DNA of 64,000 nucleotides, from contig NZ_QSDR01000014.1 of assembly GCF_003464085.1 (NCBI RefSeq), positions 1 through 64,000 of the forward strand, in the 5' to 3' direction. This DNA is from Clostridium sp. AM58-1XD (lineage in GTDB: Bacteria; Bacillota; Clostridia; Lachnospirales; Lachnospiraceae). Position numbers and translations under genes: made by a program. This document shows, one piece after another, positions 46,392 through 55,934 of this stretch. Numbering within the stretch: the first letter of the stretch is position 1; each line of letters begins with the position of its first letter. The notes beneath the pieces were generated by a model that worked only from the letters and a program-made list of their open reading frames with translations, did no database searches and had not been told where the DNA came from.

Positions 46392-46931
46392 ATGCTGCTG
46401 AATGTTCTGGCTTACTTTATTATCCCTGCCTATACTGTACTATTTGCTGGAAGGACTGACTGGGTCCATGCCAACTTCTCGATCATACGCAATTTTGGAG
46501 CGAGGAAAATGGCATTTATCCTGTGGGGTATGATTGTTGTATATTATTTTTATATTTCCATGCGTGACATTGTCAATTCTCTTTCCAATCCCCGTTTGGA
46601 ACGATTTCTCAGCCGCGCATCCCTCTGTCTTCTGGTTCTCACCCTGCTCACCCCGTATAAACCGGAAATTTTCCCTTTTTTCTCGGCGCTCCACGTATGG
46701 TTTGCCTTTTCATGTCCGACAGCGCTCATGCTCTGCATTCTCGTCATTCTGTACCGCTGCCGTAAAAGAAATCCCCGAATCTATCATCCATATATGGTGT
46801 ATTTCTGGGGAATCGTTGCGGCTTCCGCAGCCTTCTTTTTCAGTGCGGGCATGATTAACAGTGCTCTGGAAATCTTCTTCGTCACATCCTGTTCCATACT
46901 GGTCCGCCGGATACACAGAAGGCTGGCCTGA
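46392..46931 (+). CDS. Membrane protein of unknown function
   Basis: A 179-residue protein with five to six hydrophobic segments: MLLNVLAYFIIPAYTVLFAG, MAFILWGMIVVYYFYI, ASLCLLVLTLLTP, LHVWFAFSCPTALMLCILVILY and the C-terminal FWGIVAASAAFFFSAGMINSALEIFFVTS. The short basic ends sit on the cytoplasmic side. No charged transport motif is seen. A GGAGG lies about ten bases before the ATG. It is divergent from the methyltransferase gene and followed by a bidirectional terminator. I do not recognise the family. Confidence 0.72.
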   Translation: MLLNVLAYFIIPAYTVLFAGRTDWVHANFSIIRNFGARKMAFILWGMIVVYYFYISMRDIVNSLSNPRLERFLSRASLCLLVLTLLTPYKPEIFPFFSALHVWFAFSCPTALMLCILVILYRCRKRNPRIYHPYMVYFWGIVAASAAFFFSAGMINSALEIFFVTSCSILVRRIHRRLA

Positions 46932-47002
46932 TTGGTCATATCCCTTTCCCGAAAAAGTTCGTTCCTTTTCCGTCATATCCGCAGCGCGAACCGGCCGAAT
47001 GG

Positions 47003-47059
47003 AAAAAGAGGCCCCACCAGGAGCTGCTTATAAAGCCCGCTCCTCATGGAACCTCTTTT
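47003..47059. terminator. Bidirectional terminator
   Basis: AAAAAGAGG...CCACCAGGAGC pairs with GCTCCTCATGG...CCTCTTTT across a 14-base loop. T-rich tails occur on both strands. It ends the membrane protein gene (rightward) and the AK-rich protein gene (leftward). Confidence 0.75.
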
Positions 47060-47076
47060 CTTTCCTCTACAGCTGA

Positions 47077-47496
47077 TTATAATTCAATCTTGTAATCATC
47101 AGAGCCTTCGCCGTTTACTACGTAGTAAGCAACCGCCTCTTCCGGTTTTACATAAATCTCGATTGTTTTGATTGCAACATCCTTATGAGAATTCGCAAAT
47201 GCTGCTTTTGCTGCATCCAGTATCTCTTTCGCTGCGATCTGATTTCCTGCATATTCTACATATACGGATGCTACTGGCTCAGCTGGTTTCACAGCTGCCT
47301 TCGCCGGCGCTTTCTTTGCCGGTGCTTTTGCAGGCGCCTTCACCGCTTCTTTTACAGGGGCTTCTTTTGCCGGTGCTGCTTTTACCGCCGCTGTTTCCTT
47401 TGCGGCTGCTGCCTTAACTGCAGCTGTTTCCTTTGCCGGTGCTGCTGCTTTTACTGTCTTAGCTGACGTTTTTGTTTCCTTTTTAACTGTTGCCAT
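47077..47496 (-). CDS. AK-rich basic protein with DUF6465-type C-terminus
   Basis: From the ATG at 47496 (GGAGGAG upstream) the product has 139 residues. The first ~85 are a Lys/Ala/Pro/Val tail built on repeats such as AAVKAA, APAKEA and KAPAKA, much like histone H1 C-terminal tails. The last ~55 form a compact domain (VYVEYAGNQIAAKEILDAAKAAFANSHKD, EIYVKPEEAVAYYVVNG), which matches what I know as DUF6465. A nucleic-acid-binding or nucleoid role is plausible but inferred. It has its own perfect sigma-A promoter, so it is probably abundant. Confidence 0.8.
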   Translation of the reverse strand: MATVKKETKTSAKTVKAAAPAKETAAVKAAAAKETAAVKAAPAKEAPVKEAVKAPAKAPAKKAPAKAAVKPAEPVASVYVEYAGNQIAAKEILDAAKAAFANSHKDVAIKTIEIYVKPEEAVAYYVVNGEGSDDYKIEL

Positions 47497-47574
47497 AATT
47501 ATTCTCCTCCTCGCAATCCCTAACTCAGATTCCTTCCAGCCAATGCACAAGATGTCATACTTTATGTTGAGGCG

Positions 47575-47603
47575 ATTATAAATCCAATCTTATTTTTTGT
47601 CAA
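47575..47603 (-). promoter_or_regulatory. Consensus promoter of the AK-rich protein gene
   Basis: On the minus strand TTGACA (47598-47603) and TATAAT (47575-47580), spacer 17 bases: a perfect sigma-A promoter. It starts three bases past the glycosylase stop codon. Confidence 0.9.
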
Positions 47604-47605
47604 CA

Positions 47606-48121
47606 TTATGGTCGGATTTCCTTGCTCTTCCTAACGATTTCCTGGTAAGCATCACATAGATTTTCGAAAGTGATCCTGCAGTTGGCCGGGCTGGTGGACG
47701 GAAGCGGAACAGGCGCCAGGCCCGTCTGTTTCTGACAATATTTCTTAAACAGCGCCGTAGCTTTTCCACCCGTAGTGAACACGGCGCGGATGTCCGCATG
47801 TTCAAGAATCCGGCTCATATCGTTTGGTACGGGATTCTTAATGCTCGTATCATCAGCACCGTGTATTTCACAGGATGCCAGCACATCCCATATGGCAATT
47901 CCGTGTTTTAGAGCCATCTTCTTTTTATCCTCAATCGTCTCCGGATTCGGCTCGCCAAGTACCTCTGCCAGCACAGGCCAGAAACGGTTCCTTGGATGGC
48001 CGTAATAGAAGCCCTGTTCTCTTGATTTAGGCGACGGCATAGTCCCCAGCACCAATACTCTGGAATTTTCATCAAATACCGGTTCAAACCCATGCTTCAC
48101 CGTTTCCAGCTGTCCTTTCAT
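47606..48121 (-). CDS. DNA-deoxyinosine glycosylase (UDG superfamily)
   Basis: The 171-residue product fits the uracil-DNA glycosylase superfamily branch called deoxyinosine glycosylase: VLVLGTMPSPKSREQGFYYGHPRNRFWPVLAEV holds motif A (GTMPS), and LPSTSPANCR is motif B. Its role would be to remove hypoxanthine or uracil from damaged DNA. It has a central GIAIWDVLASCEIHGADDTSIKNP that is typical of the branch. It overlaps yedF by four bases (ATGA). Confidence 0.87.
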   Translation of the reverse strand: MKGQLETVKHGFEPVFDENSRVLVLGTMPSPKSREQGFYYGHPRNRFWPVLAEVLGEPNPETIEDKKKMALKHGIAIWDVLASCEIHGADDTSIKNPVPNDMSRILEHADIRAVFTTGGKATALFKKYCQKQTGLAPVPLPSTSPANCRITFENLCDAYQEIVRKSKEIRP

Positions 48122-48786
48122 GGTTTCACCACACTTCCTGCAGCGACCATTTTTTCTGCGATTTCATACATATTTGTCACCCTGCCGACAGCCAGCTTGT
48201 CTGCAATGCCATAGTGATTCAGACAAGTTCCGCATGTTATGATTTCCACCCCCTGCGCCTCCAGGTGTTTCAGATCCTCCAGGGAATCGGAGCCTTCCAC
48301 AGAAAGCTTTGCCCCTCCGTTATAGAGCAGAATCGTCTCCGGAAGGCGTTCCAGCTCTGTGAGCGCATACAGAAATCCTTTCATCAATATCCTTCCCAGG
48401 ACTTCGTCCCCTTCCCCCATATGGTCCGCAGAAATCACCACGATTTTCCCATGGTCTCTGGAATCGGGAACACAGGCGCCTTCCTGTCTGTCCGCCTGTT
48501 CTCTGCCTTGTTCCCTGCTTTTTTCCGCTCTCTTTTCATCCGTCTTTTTATCCGTCTTTTTACCCTGCTTTTCTTCTCTGCAAAAGTAAACGGAATAATC
48601 GTGTTCCGACAGCTTTTCCGCCACAGTTTTCAAGCTCATATATGACCCCAGCTTTTCCAGATTCTGCACTGCGATCGGATTATCCACAAAAATCTGCAGT
48701 TCCTTCTCATCCATCACCTGAAGAGCCTTTTTCGCCTCAATGACCGGCTTCGGGCACGGTAGCCCTCTTGCATCAATTGATTTCAT
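48118..48786 (-). CDS. yedF: YedF-type sulfurtransferase-like selenium metabolism protein
   Basis: A 222-residue protein. The first ~75 residues form a TusA-like domain, MKSIDARGLPCPKPVIEAKKAL with the catalytic Cys in the GLPCPKP motif. A charged Lys/Arg/Glu linker (about residues 75-105) precedes a C-terminal DsrE-like domain with VISADHMGEGDEVLGRILMKGFLYALTELE and GVEIITCGTCLNHYG. This matches YedF as found beside selenium genes. It is 26 bases after ygeY and overlaps the glycosylase gene. No selD or selA is in this window. Confidence 0.88.
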   Translation of the reverse strand: MKSIDARGLPCPKPVIEAKKALQVMDEKELQIFVDNPIAVQNLEKLGSYMSLKTVAEKLSEHDYSVYFCREEKQGKKTDKKTDEKRAEKSREQGREQADRQEGACVPDSRDHGKIVVISADHMGEGDEVLGRILMKGFLYALTELERLPETILLYNGGAKLSVEGSDSLEDLKHLEAQGVEIITCGTCLNHYGIADKLAVGRVTNMYEIAEKMVAAGSVVKP

Positions 48787-48812
48787 TACAATGTATTCCT
48801 CGTCCTCATTAT

Positions 48813-50051
48813 TTATTCCTGTGCCTTTGCGTCATCCGTCTCCTTTTCCTCAAAATATGCGGATGGTATGAGAGCATACACAGACGCGCATTTCACCAGA
48901 CCGTCTCTGCACATTGTCTCATTCGGCGCATGGGCTTCTTTTTCGCTTCCCGGGCCGAATCCGACGCACGGAATCTTGTACCTTCCCATAATGGAAACGG
49001 CATTGGTGGAAAACGTCCACCGGTCAATTCTGGGTTCACCCAGCAGTGTTCTGTATGCTTTTGCTGCAGCTTCTACCGCCGGATGGTCTTCGCTGATTAC
49101 CCATGTGGGAAAATAACATTCCGTCGGATATACAAGACCTGTCCACGACGGTTTTTCATACGGATAAAGCGTCACTTGCGCGTTGTATTTCCGGCACGAA
49201 GGGAGATTCCTCAGCTCCTCCAGAGCCATTTCCCAAGTCTCTCCATCCGTCAGCCTTCTGTCCAGGGAAACGGCGCAGGAATCCGCCACTGCACATCTGG
49301 CCGGAGACGTGAAGAAAATTTCAGAAGCCGTCACGGTTCCCTTTCCAAGGAATCCGTCATCTTTCAGGCTTTCCCCCATGGCGCGTATTTCCTGGAGGAT
49401 GTCCGCCATGCGGAAAATGGCGTTTTCTCCACGCTCCGGAGCCGATCCGTGGCAGGAAATCCCCTTTACTTCTACACGAATCTCCATCCGTCCTCTCTGC
49501 CCGCGGTAAATACCTCCGTCCGTAGGTTCCGTAATAACGACAAATTCCGGCCGGATATGATCTTCATTGCAGATATACTGCCAGCAAAGTCCGTCACAGT
49601 CCTCTTCCTGAACCGTACATGTAACCAATACTTTTACACCATCCGGGATCAGGTCTAAATCTTTCATGATCCTCGCTCCGTAAATTGCGGAAACAACGCC
49701 TCCAAGCTGATCGGATGCGCCGCGCCCACCGATTCTGTCCTCCGTCTCACATCCTTCGTACGGGTCAAACGTCCAGTTGGACAGCTGTCCGACTCCTACC
49801 GTATCCACATGCCCGTCAAAGGCAATAATCTGTTTCCCGCACCCCATATATCCCAGCAGATTTCCAAGACCGTCTATGAAAACCTCATCAAATTCCAGCC
49901 TTTTCATCTCCTCTTCCAGACGCCGGATTACGCCTTCTTCCTCACAGCTTCCACTGGGAATCGCGATCACTTCCCGAAGGAGCCGTTCCATCTGCCTGCT
50001 GTATCCTTCCGCTGCCGTTCGCACACGATCGGCGACGCTGCATTCCCTCAT
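48813..50051 (-). CDS. ygeY: YgeY-type selenium metabolism hydrolase (M20 peptidase family)
   Basis: From the ATG at 50051 (GGAGAGGAG upstream) the product has 412 residues, the size of YgeY. M20 features: [37 protein letters not shown] with the catalytic Glu, [20 protein letters not shown], and the late [14 protein letters not shown] with a metal-binding His. YgeY proteins belong to the cluster for selenium-dependent molybdenum hydroxylases and purine/urate breakdown. Alternative: a succinyl-diaminopimelate desuccinylase-type hydrolase, less likely. Confidence 0.86.
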   Translation of the reverse strand: MRECSVADRVRTAAEGYSRQMERLLREVIAIPSGSCEEEGVIRRLEEEMKRLEFDEVFIDGLGNLLGYMGCGKQIIAFDGHVDTVGVGQLSNWTFDPYEGCETEDRIGGRGASDQLGGVVSAIYGARIMKDLDLIPDGVKVLVTCTVQEEDCDGLCWQYICNEDHIRPEFVVITEPTDGGIYRGQRGRMEIRVEVKGISCHGSAPERGENAIFRMADILQEIRAMGESLKDDGFLGKGTVTASEIFFTSPARCAVADSCAVSLDRRLTDGETWEMALEELRNLPSCRKYNAQVTLYPYEKPSWTGLVYPTECYFPTWVISEDHPAVEAAAKAYRTLLGEPRIDRWTFSTNAVSIMGRYKIPCVGFGPGSEKEAHAPNETMCRDGLVKCASVYALIPSAYFEEKETDDAKAQE

Positions 50052-50149
50052 AGTTTCTCCTCTCCATTTCTGCCTTTCGGCCCTGCTTTTATTCGTCCAG
50101 TTTATCATATTTTCAGCACCTCTTCAATTGCCGAACCATGCCTTCCTGA

Positions 50150-50222
50150 AAAATAAAACGGCAGGGACATCCTGAGCAGTCCGGCGTTGCGCCGGCTGCC
50201 ATGGAGTGTACCTGCCATTTCC
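50150..50222 (-). terminator. Terminator of the tre-pts operon
   Basis: Read leftward, GGCAGG...CCTGCC closes a two-level hairpin with a strong GCAG-CCGGCG/CGCCGG-CTGC inner stem (about 50175-50200); the tail is TTTTATTTTT at about 50150-50160. It lies after ptsI. Confidence 0.78.
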
Positions 50223-50259
50223 TGCAGTTGTGATATTCCCTATTCAAATTACAGCTTGC

Positions 50260-51879
50260 TCAAATCCGTCTTTCTGACTCATCTCTTACTCTTAATACCA
50301 TGGACGGGGAAACAGACAATTCGTCCATACCCATCTTCAGGAATTCTTTCGTAAGTGTTAAATCAGCACCAAGCTCTCCGCAGATTCCGACCCATATTCC
50401 GTTCTTGTGAGCGTTGTCGGCAACCATCTGAAGAAGACGGAGCACTGCCGGATGATGAGGATCGTAAAAATCATCCAGGCTGTTGTTCTGCCTGTCGATT
50501 GCAAGCGTATACTGGGTCAGGTCGTTCGTTCCGATGCTGAAGAAATCTACTTCTTTTGCCATTTCGTCACTCATAATGGCGGCTGCAGGGGTTTCGATCA
50601 TAATTCCCTGCTCCATATTGCCGAACGTAATATTCTGGCTCTTCAGCTCTTCCTTGATATCCTCTACGATCCTCTTGATCTTACGGATCTCTTCTACGGA
50701 AATAATCATTGGATACATAACGGCAATATTGCCGTATACGCTGGCACGAAGGAGTGCTCTCATCTGCGTTCTGAAGATTTCCGGCCGTTTCAGGCAGATG
50801 CGGATTGCGCGGAATCCGAGAGCCGGATTTTCCTCTTCATCGAGATTGAAATAATCCACCTTCTTGTCCGCTCCGATATCCAGTGTACGGATAATGACCT
50901 TCCTGCCCGCCATCAGCTCTGCCACCTGGCGGTATGCCTGTAGCTGTTCTTCTTCTGTCGGATACGTATCGCGGCCTAAGTACAGGAATTCACTTCTGAA
51001 AAGTCCGATTCCGCCGGCGTCGTTAGCCAGAACGCTGGCCACATCTCCTACATTACCGATATTGGCGTAAATATTGATCTTCTTACCGTCAATTGTAATA
51101 TTTTCCTTGCCTTTTAATGTCTGGAGCAGGCGCAGCTTCTCCTTTTCCTCCAGAATTTTCTTGGAAGCAGAACTGGCAGTCACTTCATCCGGTTCTACGA
51201 TCACTTCCCCTGCAAAACCGTCCACGACACCGACTTTTCCGTTCATAGCAGAATCCAGTGGGATTTCCACCCCAACCAGCGCCGGTATATTCATCATTCT
51301 GGCCAGAATCGCCGTATGGGAATTAGCGGAACCATGTACGGTTACAAATGCGAGCACCTTTTCTTTGTCCAGCTGTACGGTCTCACTTGGAGTCAGATCA
51401 TCTGCTATGATAATAACCGGTTCGGAAAAATCCATTCCGCCTTCTCCCGCTCCATGGAGTACGTTGATCAGCCTCTCAGAAATATCTTTGATATCAATGG
51501 ATCTGGCTTTCATATAATCGTCATCCATCTCTGCGAACATCTTGGAGAAGTTGTCTCCCGTAGTTGCAACTGCATACTCCGCATTCACTTCCTGCGTACG
51601 AATGATATTTTCAATGGATTCCAGATAATCGTCATCCTCCATCATCATCTGATGAACTTCAAAGATTGCGGCATTCGCCTCTCCTACTTCTTTCAGAGCT
51701 TTTTCATATAAAGCACCCAGCTGTCCCAGGGCTTTCGTTTTCGCTTCCTCGAAGCGCTCCATCTCTGCATCCGCATCTGCGATATGTGTTCTTTTAACAA
51801 GATTATCCTTTTTTTCAAATACAGCAAGCCTGCCCATCGCAATGCCTTTATAGACAGATTTTCCAAAATATTTTTCCAT
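50260..51879 (-). CDS. ptsI: PTS enzyme I
   Basis: Enzyme I takes phosphate from PEP and passes it to HPr. From the ATG at 51879 (AGAGGA upstream) the product has 539 residues. Motifs: the phospho-His site VHGSANSHTAILARMM, GGIGLFRSEFLYLGRDTYPTEEEQL, FFSIGTNDLTQYTLAIDR with the PEP site, and WVGICGELGAD with the C-terminal active Cys. It lies 149 bases after ptsH; the spacer holds a possible weak attenuator (51963-51998). It is the last gene of the operon. Confidence 0.96.
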   Translation of the reverse strand: MEKYFGKSVYKGIAMGRLAVFEKKDNLVKRTHIADADAEMERFEEAKTKALGQLGALYEKALKEVGEANAAIFEVHQMMMEDDDYLESIENIIRTQEVNAEYAVATTGDNFSKMFAEMDDDYMKARSIDIKDISERLINVLHGAGEGGMDFSEPVIIIADDLTPSETVQLDKEKVLAFVTVHGSANSHTAILARMMNIPALVGVEIPLDSAMNGKVGVVDGFAGEVIVEPDEVTASSASKKILEEKEKLRLLQTLKGKENITIDGKKINIYANIGNVGDVASVLANDAGGIGLFRSEFLYLGRDTYPTEEEQLQAYRQVAELMAGRKVIIRTLDIGADKKVDYFNLDEEENPALGFRAIRICLKRPEIFRTQMRALLRASVYGNIAVMYPMIISVEEIRKIKRIVEDIKEELKSQNITFGNMEQGIMIETPAAAIMSDEMAKEVDFFSIGTNDLTQYTLAIDRQNNSLDDFYDPHHPAVLRLLQMVADNAHKNGIWVGICGELGADLTLTKEFLKMGMDELSVSPSMVLRVRDESERRI

Positions 51880-52028
51880 AACCGGTCCTCTTTTCTCAAG
51901 CATGCCGAAACGGCGCAGTCCCTTTCCGTTTTGACATCCCAGCTTTTTATAGCACGAAAAGGCTGTCAGAAAACACGGCTTGTCCGCGCTTTCCGACACC
52001 CTTTATAGATTGTTCAACCGTTCTAGTT

Positions 52029-52286
52029 TTACAGGTTCTCCTTGAAGAATTTCTCGATCTCAGGACCAGCTGTCCCTTCGTCTTCTCCTTCTACCGTAAC
52101 CGTCACTTCATTGCCGCACTTTACTCCAAGGCTCATGACAGCCATCAGTTTGGAAGCGTCAACTGTCTTTCCTTCCTTGTCGATCGTAACCTTGCTGGCA
52201 TATTTTTTAACTTCCTTAACAAGAATTCCCGCTGGTCTTGCGTGGATACCTAATTCGTCTTTGATTGTGTACTGAAACTGAAACAT
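52029..52286 (-). CDS. ptsH: HPr phosphocarrier protein
   Basis: An 85-residue HPr with the phosphorylation site LGIHARPAG, His15. The second half (VDASKLMAVMSLGVKCGNEVTVTVEGEDE) is normal, but the residue at position 46, where Firmicutes HPr has the regulatory Ser, is Lys, with Ser at 45. Phosphotransfer between enzyme I and EIIA should be normal; regulation by HPr kinase is doubtful. It lies 27 bases after crr. Confidence 0.95.
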   Translation of the reverse strand: MFQFQYTIKDELGIHARPAGILVKEVKKYASKVTIDKEGKTVDASKLMAVMSLGVKCGNEVTVTVEGEDEGTAGPEIEKFFKENL

Positions 52287-52313
52287 GATCTCTTTTCCTT
52301 TCTATTGGCAAAA

Positions 52314-52816
52314 TTATTTTTCATATGTGATGACTGCGGTTTCGCCTGCCTTCGCATCTCCCGTAACCATCTTCACATTCTTTACATCATCCATGTTGGT
52401 AATCAGGATCGGCGTAATCGTATTATACCCCTTCTCTTTTACAAACGCCAGATCAACTTCTGCCAGAAGATCGCCTGTCTTCACTTTCTGCCCGTCTTCA
52501 ACACAGCACTTAAACCCTTCCCCATTCAGAGCTACGGTGTCAAGGCCGATATGGATCAGTACTTCTGCTCCCTCATCCGCCTGGATCCATAAGCATGCTT
52601 GGATGGAATCAGACTTACGATCGTTCCGCTCACAGGGCTGTAGATCTTACCCTCCTCCGGAATAATCGCCACTCCGTCTCCCAGCATCTTCTGAGAGAAT
52701 ACAGGGTCCGGCACTTCCTCAATCGGAACTACCTTACCATTCTGGATTGCGAGGATTTGCCCTGTCTTTGCAGCAGCCGGTTCCTCTACTTTCTTTCCGA
52801 ATAACTTTTTGAACAT
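52314..52816 (-). CDS. crr: PTS EIIA, glucose type (one-base frameshift)
   Basis: This single-domain EIIAGlc takes phosphate from HPr and gives it to EIIB. From MFKKLFGKKVEEP, AAAKTGQILAIQNGKVVPIEEVPDPVFSQKMLGDG matches the family, and GTIVSLIPSKHAYG with the stabilising His follows. The rest, EGAEVLIHIGLDTVALNGEGF with the active His, is in another frame. Restoring one A near 52586 joins them into 167 residues, the normal size. The TreB protein lacks an EIIA domain, so this subunit is probably its partner. It lies 21 bases after treC. Confidence 0.93.
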
Positions 52817-52837
52817 CCCTTGTTCCTCCTTGCTGTT

Positions 52838-54493
52838 TCACTCTTCGCGCAAAAATGCGACTGACTCGTAGGGCTGTAAGGAAAACTTATTTGCCAGCTT
52901 TCTTTCCTGATAATTGGTCAGCAGGCAATTATATTCTTCTAAGCCACTTTCTTCTATCGTCATCTCCGCCTCTGTCCCGTAAAAATTGCTGAACACCAGA
53001 AGAGTCTGACCTCTGTAAGTCCTCTTAAAGGCAAATACGCTGTCATGATCTTCCTGAAGCGGCGTGTATCCACCATAGGCGATTACGTCGTACTGTTTTC
53101 TGAGCTCTACTAATCTTTTATAATAATACCACACAGACCCCCTGTCTTGCAAACAGTTCCTGACATTTATTTCACTAAAATTTTTATTTACGGAAATCCA
53201 GGGCGTATAATCAGAAAATCCCGCATTTTTACTTTCATCCCACTGCATCGGCGTTCTGGAATTATCGCGGGACCGTTCCCTCAAAATGTGATATATTTCC
53301 TCTTTATCTATTCCTTTTTCTTTTAAGATTGTAAAATAATTAACACTCTCCACATCCCGGTACTGGCCGATCTCCGTAAATCCGGCATTTGTCATCCCGA
53401 TTTCTTCCCCCTGGTAGATATAAGGCGTTCCTCTCATCAGATGAATGGTCATCGCCAGCATGGCTGCCGATTCCAAAGGATACTTCTCGTCATCCCCAAA
53501 TCTGGACAGCGCCCTCGGCTGGTCATGATTATTCCAGAATACGGCGCTCCATCCATCGCCGTTCTCCATCCCTTTCTGCCATCCGTGAAGCAGGCTTTTC
53601 AATTCAGCGAAGTCAAATTCCTGCAGCTGCCACTTGTCCTTATTTTTATAATCGACCTTCAGATGATGGAAATTGAAGCACATGGACAGCTCCCTGCTGG
53701 ACGGCCTCGAATAGCGGATACAGTTGTCCATGGTTGTAGACGACATTTCTCCTACTGTTACAAGCCCCTTTTCCCAAATACCGCTTTCCCTGCACATCTC
53801 ATTCAGGTATTCATGGACGTGAGGCCCATCTGTATAGAATCTCCGTCCGTCTCCCTCTTCATCATCTGTGAATATTCCTGGTTTGGAAATCAGGTTTACC
53901 ACGTCAAAGCGGAATCCTTCCACTCCTTTTTCTATCCAGAATTTAAGAACATTGACGAGTTCTCTTCTCACATTCGGGTTATCCCAGTTCAGGTCCGCCT
54001 GCGTCCGGTCGAAGAGGTGGAGGTAATACTCGCCCGTCTCCTCTGTATATTCCCATGCGCTTCCTCCAAATTTGGAGGTCCAGTTCGTCGGCGGCAGGCC
54101 ATTTTCGCCCTTTCGGAAAATATAAAAATCTTTATAATACGGATCGCCTTCCATCGCTTTTTTAAACCATTCATGCTCAGTCGACGTATGGTTGAACACC
54201 ATATCCAGCATGAGCCCGATTCCACGTTTTTTTCCTTCGGCAATCAGCTCTTCCACATCTTCCATGGTTCCGTAAGATGGTTCGATCCCATAATAGTCTG
54301 CCACATCGTATCCATTATCATTCTGCGGAGAAAGAAAAAATGGTGTGCTCCAGATATAATCCACGCCAAGTTGTTCCAGATAATCCAGTTTTTCCGTAAT
54401 TCCTCTGATATCACCGACTCCGTTTCCCGTCGTATCTTTAAAGGATTTCGGATAAATCTGATAAACTGTTGATTTTTTAAAATCTTTCATCAT
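52838..54493 (-). CDS. treC: Trehalose-6-phosphate hydrolase
   Basis: The 551-residue product is a GH13 alpha-glucosidase of the TreC type: YQIYPKSFKDTTGNGVGDIRGI, LSPQNDNGYDVADYYGIEPSYGTM, GLMLDMVFNHTSTEHEWF, GFRFDVVNLISKPG with the nucleophile Asp, GEMSSTT with the acid Glu, and WNNHDQPRALSRFGDD. It hydrolyses trehalose 6-phosphate to glucose and glucose 6-phosphate. Its ATG touches the treB stop (TGAATG). Position after treB and treR supports TreC over oligo-1,6-glucosidase. Confidence 0.92.
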   Translation of the reverse strand: MMKDFKKSTVYQIYPKSFKDTTGNGVGDIRGITEKLDYLEQLGVDYIWSTPFFLSPQNDNGYDVADYYGIEPSYGTMEDVEELIAEGKKRGIGLMLDMVFNHTSTEHEWFKKAMEGDPYYKDFYIFRKGENGLPPTNWTSKFGGSAWEYTEETGEYYLHLFDRTQADLNWDNPNVRRELVNVLKFWIEKGVEGFRFDVVNLISKPGIFTDDEEGDGRRFYTDGPHVHEYLNEMCRESGIWEKGLVTVGEMSSTTMDNCIRYSRPSSRELSMCFNFHHLKVDYKNKDKWQLQEFDFAELKSLLHGWQKGMENGDGWSAVFWNNHDQPRALSRFGDDEKYPLESAAMLAMTIHLMRGTPYIYQGEEIGMTNAGFTEIGQYRDVESVNYFTILKEKGIDKEEIYHILRERSRDNSRTPMQWDESKNAGFSDYTPWISVNKNFSEINVRNCLQDRGSVWYYYKRLVELRKQYDVIAYGGYTPLQEDHDSVFAFKRTYRGQTLLVFSNFYGTEAEMTIEESGLEEYNCLLTNYQERKLANKFSLQPYESVAFLREE

Positions 54494-55908
54494 TCAGTGT
54501 ACTCCTTTCTTTCTGCCGATAACCGTTGTCAGAATAAACGGAACGGCTATGGCAATGGCCATCGCGACCGCGAATTTCAGATAGAATTCCGGTTTGATTG
54601 AGAGAATTCCAGGCAGTCCGCCTACGCCGACCGTAAACGCCATGATTCCCGTTCCTACAGAAAATACGGCTGCGCATGCCGATCCCACCATACCGCAGAC
54701 AAATGGAAACATGTATTTTAAATTCACGCCGAAGATCGCCGGTTCCGTTACTCCCAGATAGCAGGAAATACATGCCGGTACGGATACCTCTTTTGCCTCA
54801 GCATTCTTCTTCTGAAGAAAGATCATAGCCAGAACGGCGGAGCCCTGAGCGATGTTGGACAGTGCAATCATCGGCCACAGGTTCGTGCCACCGTAAACGG
54901 CCTGAAGCTGAAGATCAATTGCATTCGTCATATGATGAAGTCCTGTAATTACAAGAGGAGCATAGAGGAAACCGAAAATGCCTCCGAAAACTGTTTTAAA
55001 TCCGGATGTCAGGCCTGCGTATACAATGTCGGAAATCACAGAGCCGATTTTCCATCCGATCGTCCCAGAACTGCATGTGCCACAATCGCAGAGATCAACA
55101 GGGAAAAGAATGGTACGACGATCATGGAAATCACTGCAGGACAGATTTTCCTGAAAAAACGCTCCAGAAAAACCAGGGTAAATCCTGCAAGCACGGCCGG
55201 AATAACCTGGGCCTGATAGCCGATCATATTCATATGGCAGAATCCAAAATCCCAGAACGGAATTTCGGCTGCGGGAGTAGTTGCTACTGCATATGCATTC
55301 AGCAGCTGGGGAGATACGAGCGTAAGCCCGAGCACGATACCGAGAATCTGCGTCGTACCCATTTTCCTGGTAATTGACCAGACGATTCCGACAGGCAGAA
55401 AATGAAATATCGCCTCACCTAAAAGCCACAGAAAGCTGTTGACGCCTGCCCAGAACACGGAAATCTCCACAAGGGTCTGCGTCCCTTCATTAAAAAGTTT
55501 CAATTCTCCGATACAGTTGCGGAATCCCAGAATCAGGCCGCCTACGATAATAGCCGGAATCAGAGGCGCGAAGATCTCCGCCAGATTCGTCGCTATTCTC
55601 TGGGCCGGATTCTGATTTTTCTTAGCTACTTCCTTCACCGCCTCTCTGGATCCCCCTTCTATACCTGATACGGCGATAAAATCATTATAGAAATCAGAAA
55701 CCGTGTTGCCGATAATGACCTGAAACTGGCCGGACTGCGTAAAGGATCCCTTTACTGCTTTCATCCCTTCAATCCCCTTCACATCTGCTTTAGAAGGGTC
55801 TGCCAGCACAAAGCGCATTCGTGTCATGCAGTGTGTAACCGCCGATACATTTTCTCTGCCGCCCACCAGTTTCAGCAACTCTTTTGCATCCTCTGCATAC
55901 TTACCCAT
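54494..55908 (-). CDS. treB: PTS trehalose-specific EIIBC (one-base frameshift)
   Basis: The N-terminal EIIB domain has AVTHCMTRMRFVLADPSK with the phosphorylated Cys near residue 25. About ten membrane segments of the EIIC domain follow, with EIFAPLIPAIIVGGLILGFRN, PFWDFGFCHMNMIGYQAQVIPAVLAGF and, in another frame, LTSGFKTVFGGIFGFLYAPLVITGLHHMTNAIDLQL. The frames join at about 55062 with one C restored (HAVLGPIGWKIG), for 471 residues, the size of TreB. It phosphorylates trehalose during entry. No EIIA domain. It is first in the operon, after a two-operator promoter. Confidence 0.93.
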
Positions 55909-55934
55909 AAAACCATCCTCCTGTTTGAATTAAC

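Noticed and set aside
47280..47460. Tandem DNA repeat or CRISPR-like array
   Set aside because: The periodicity comes from repeated Ala/Lys/Pro codons in the AK-rich protein; no spacer pattern exists. The same holds for the APK linker at 36740-36830.
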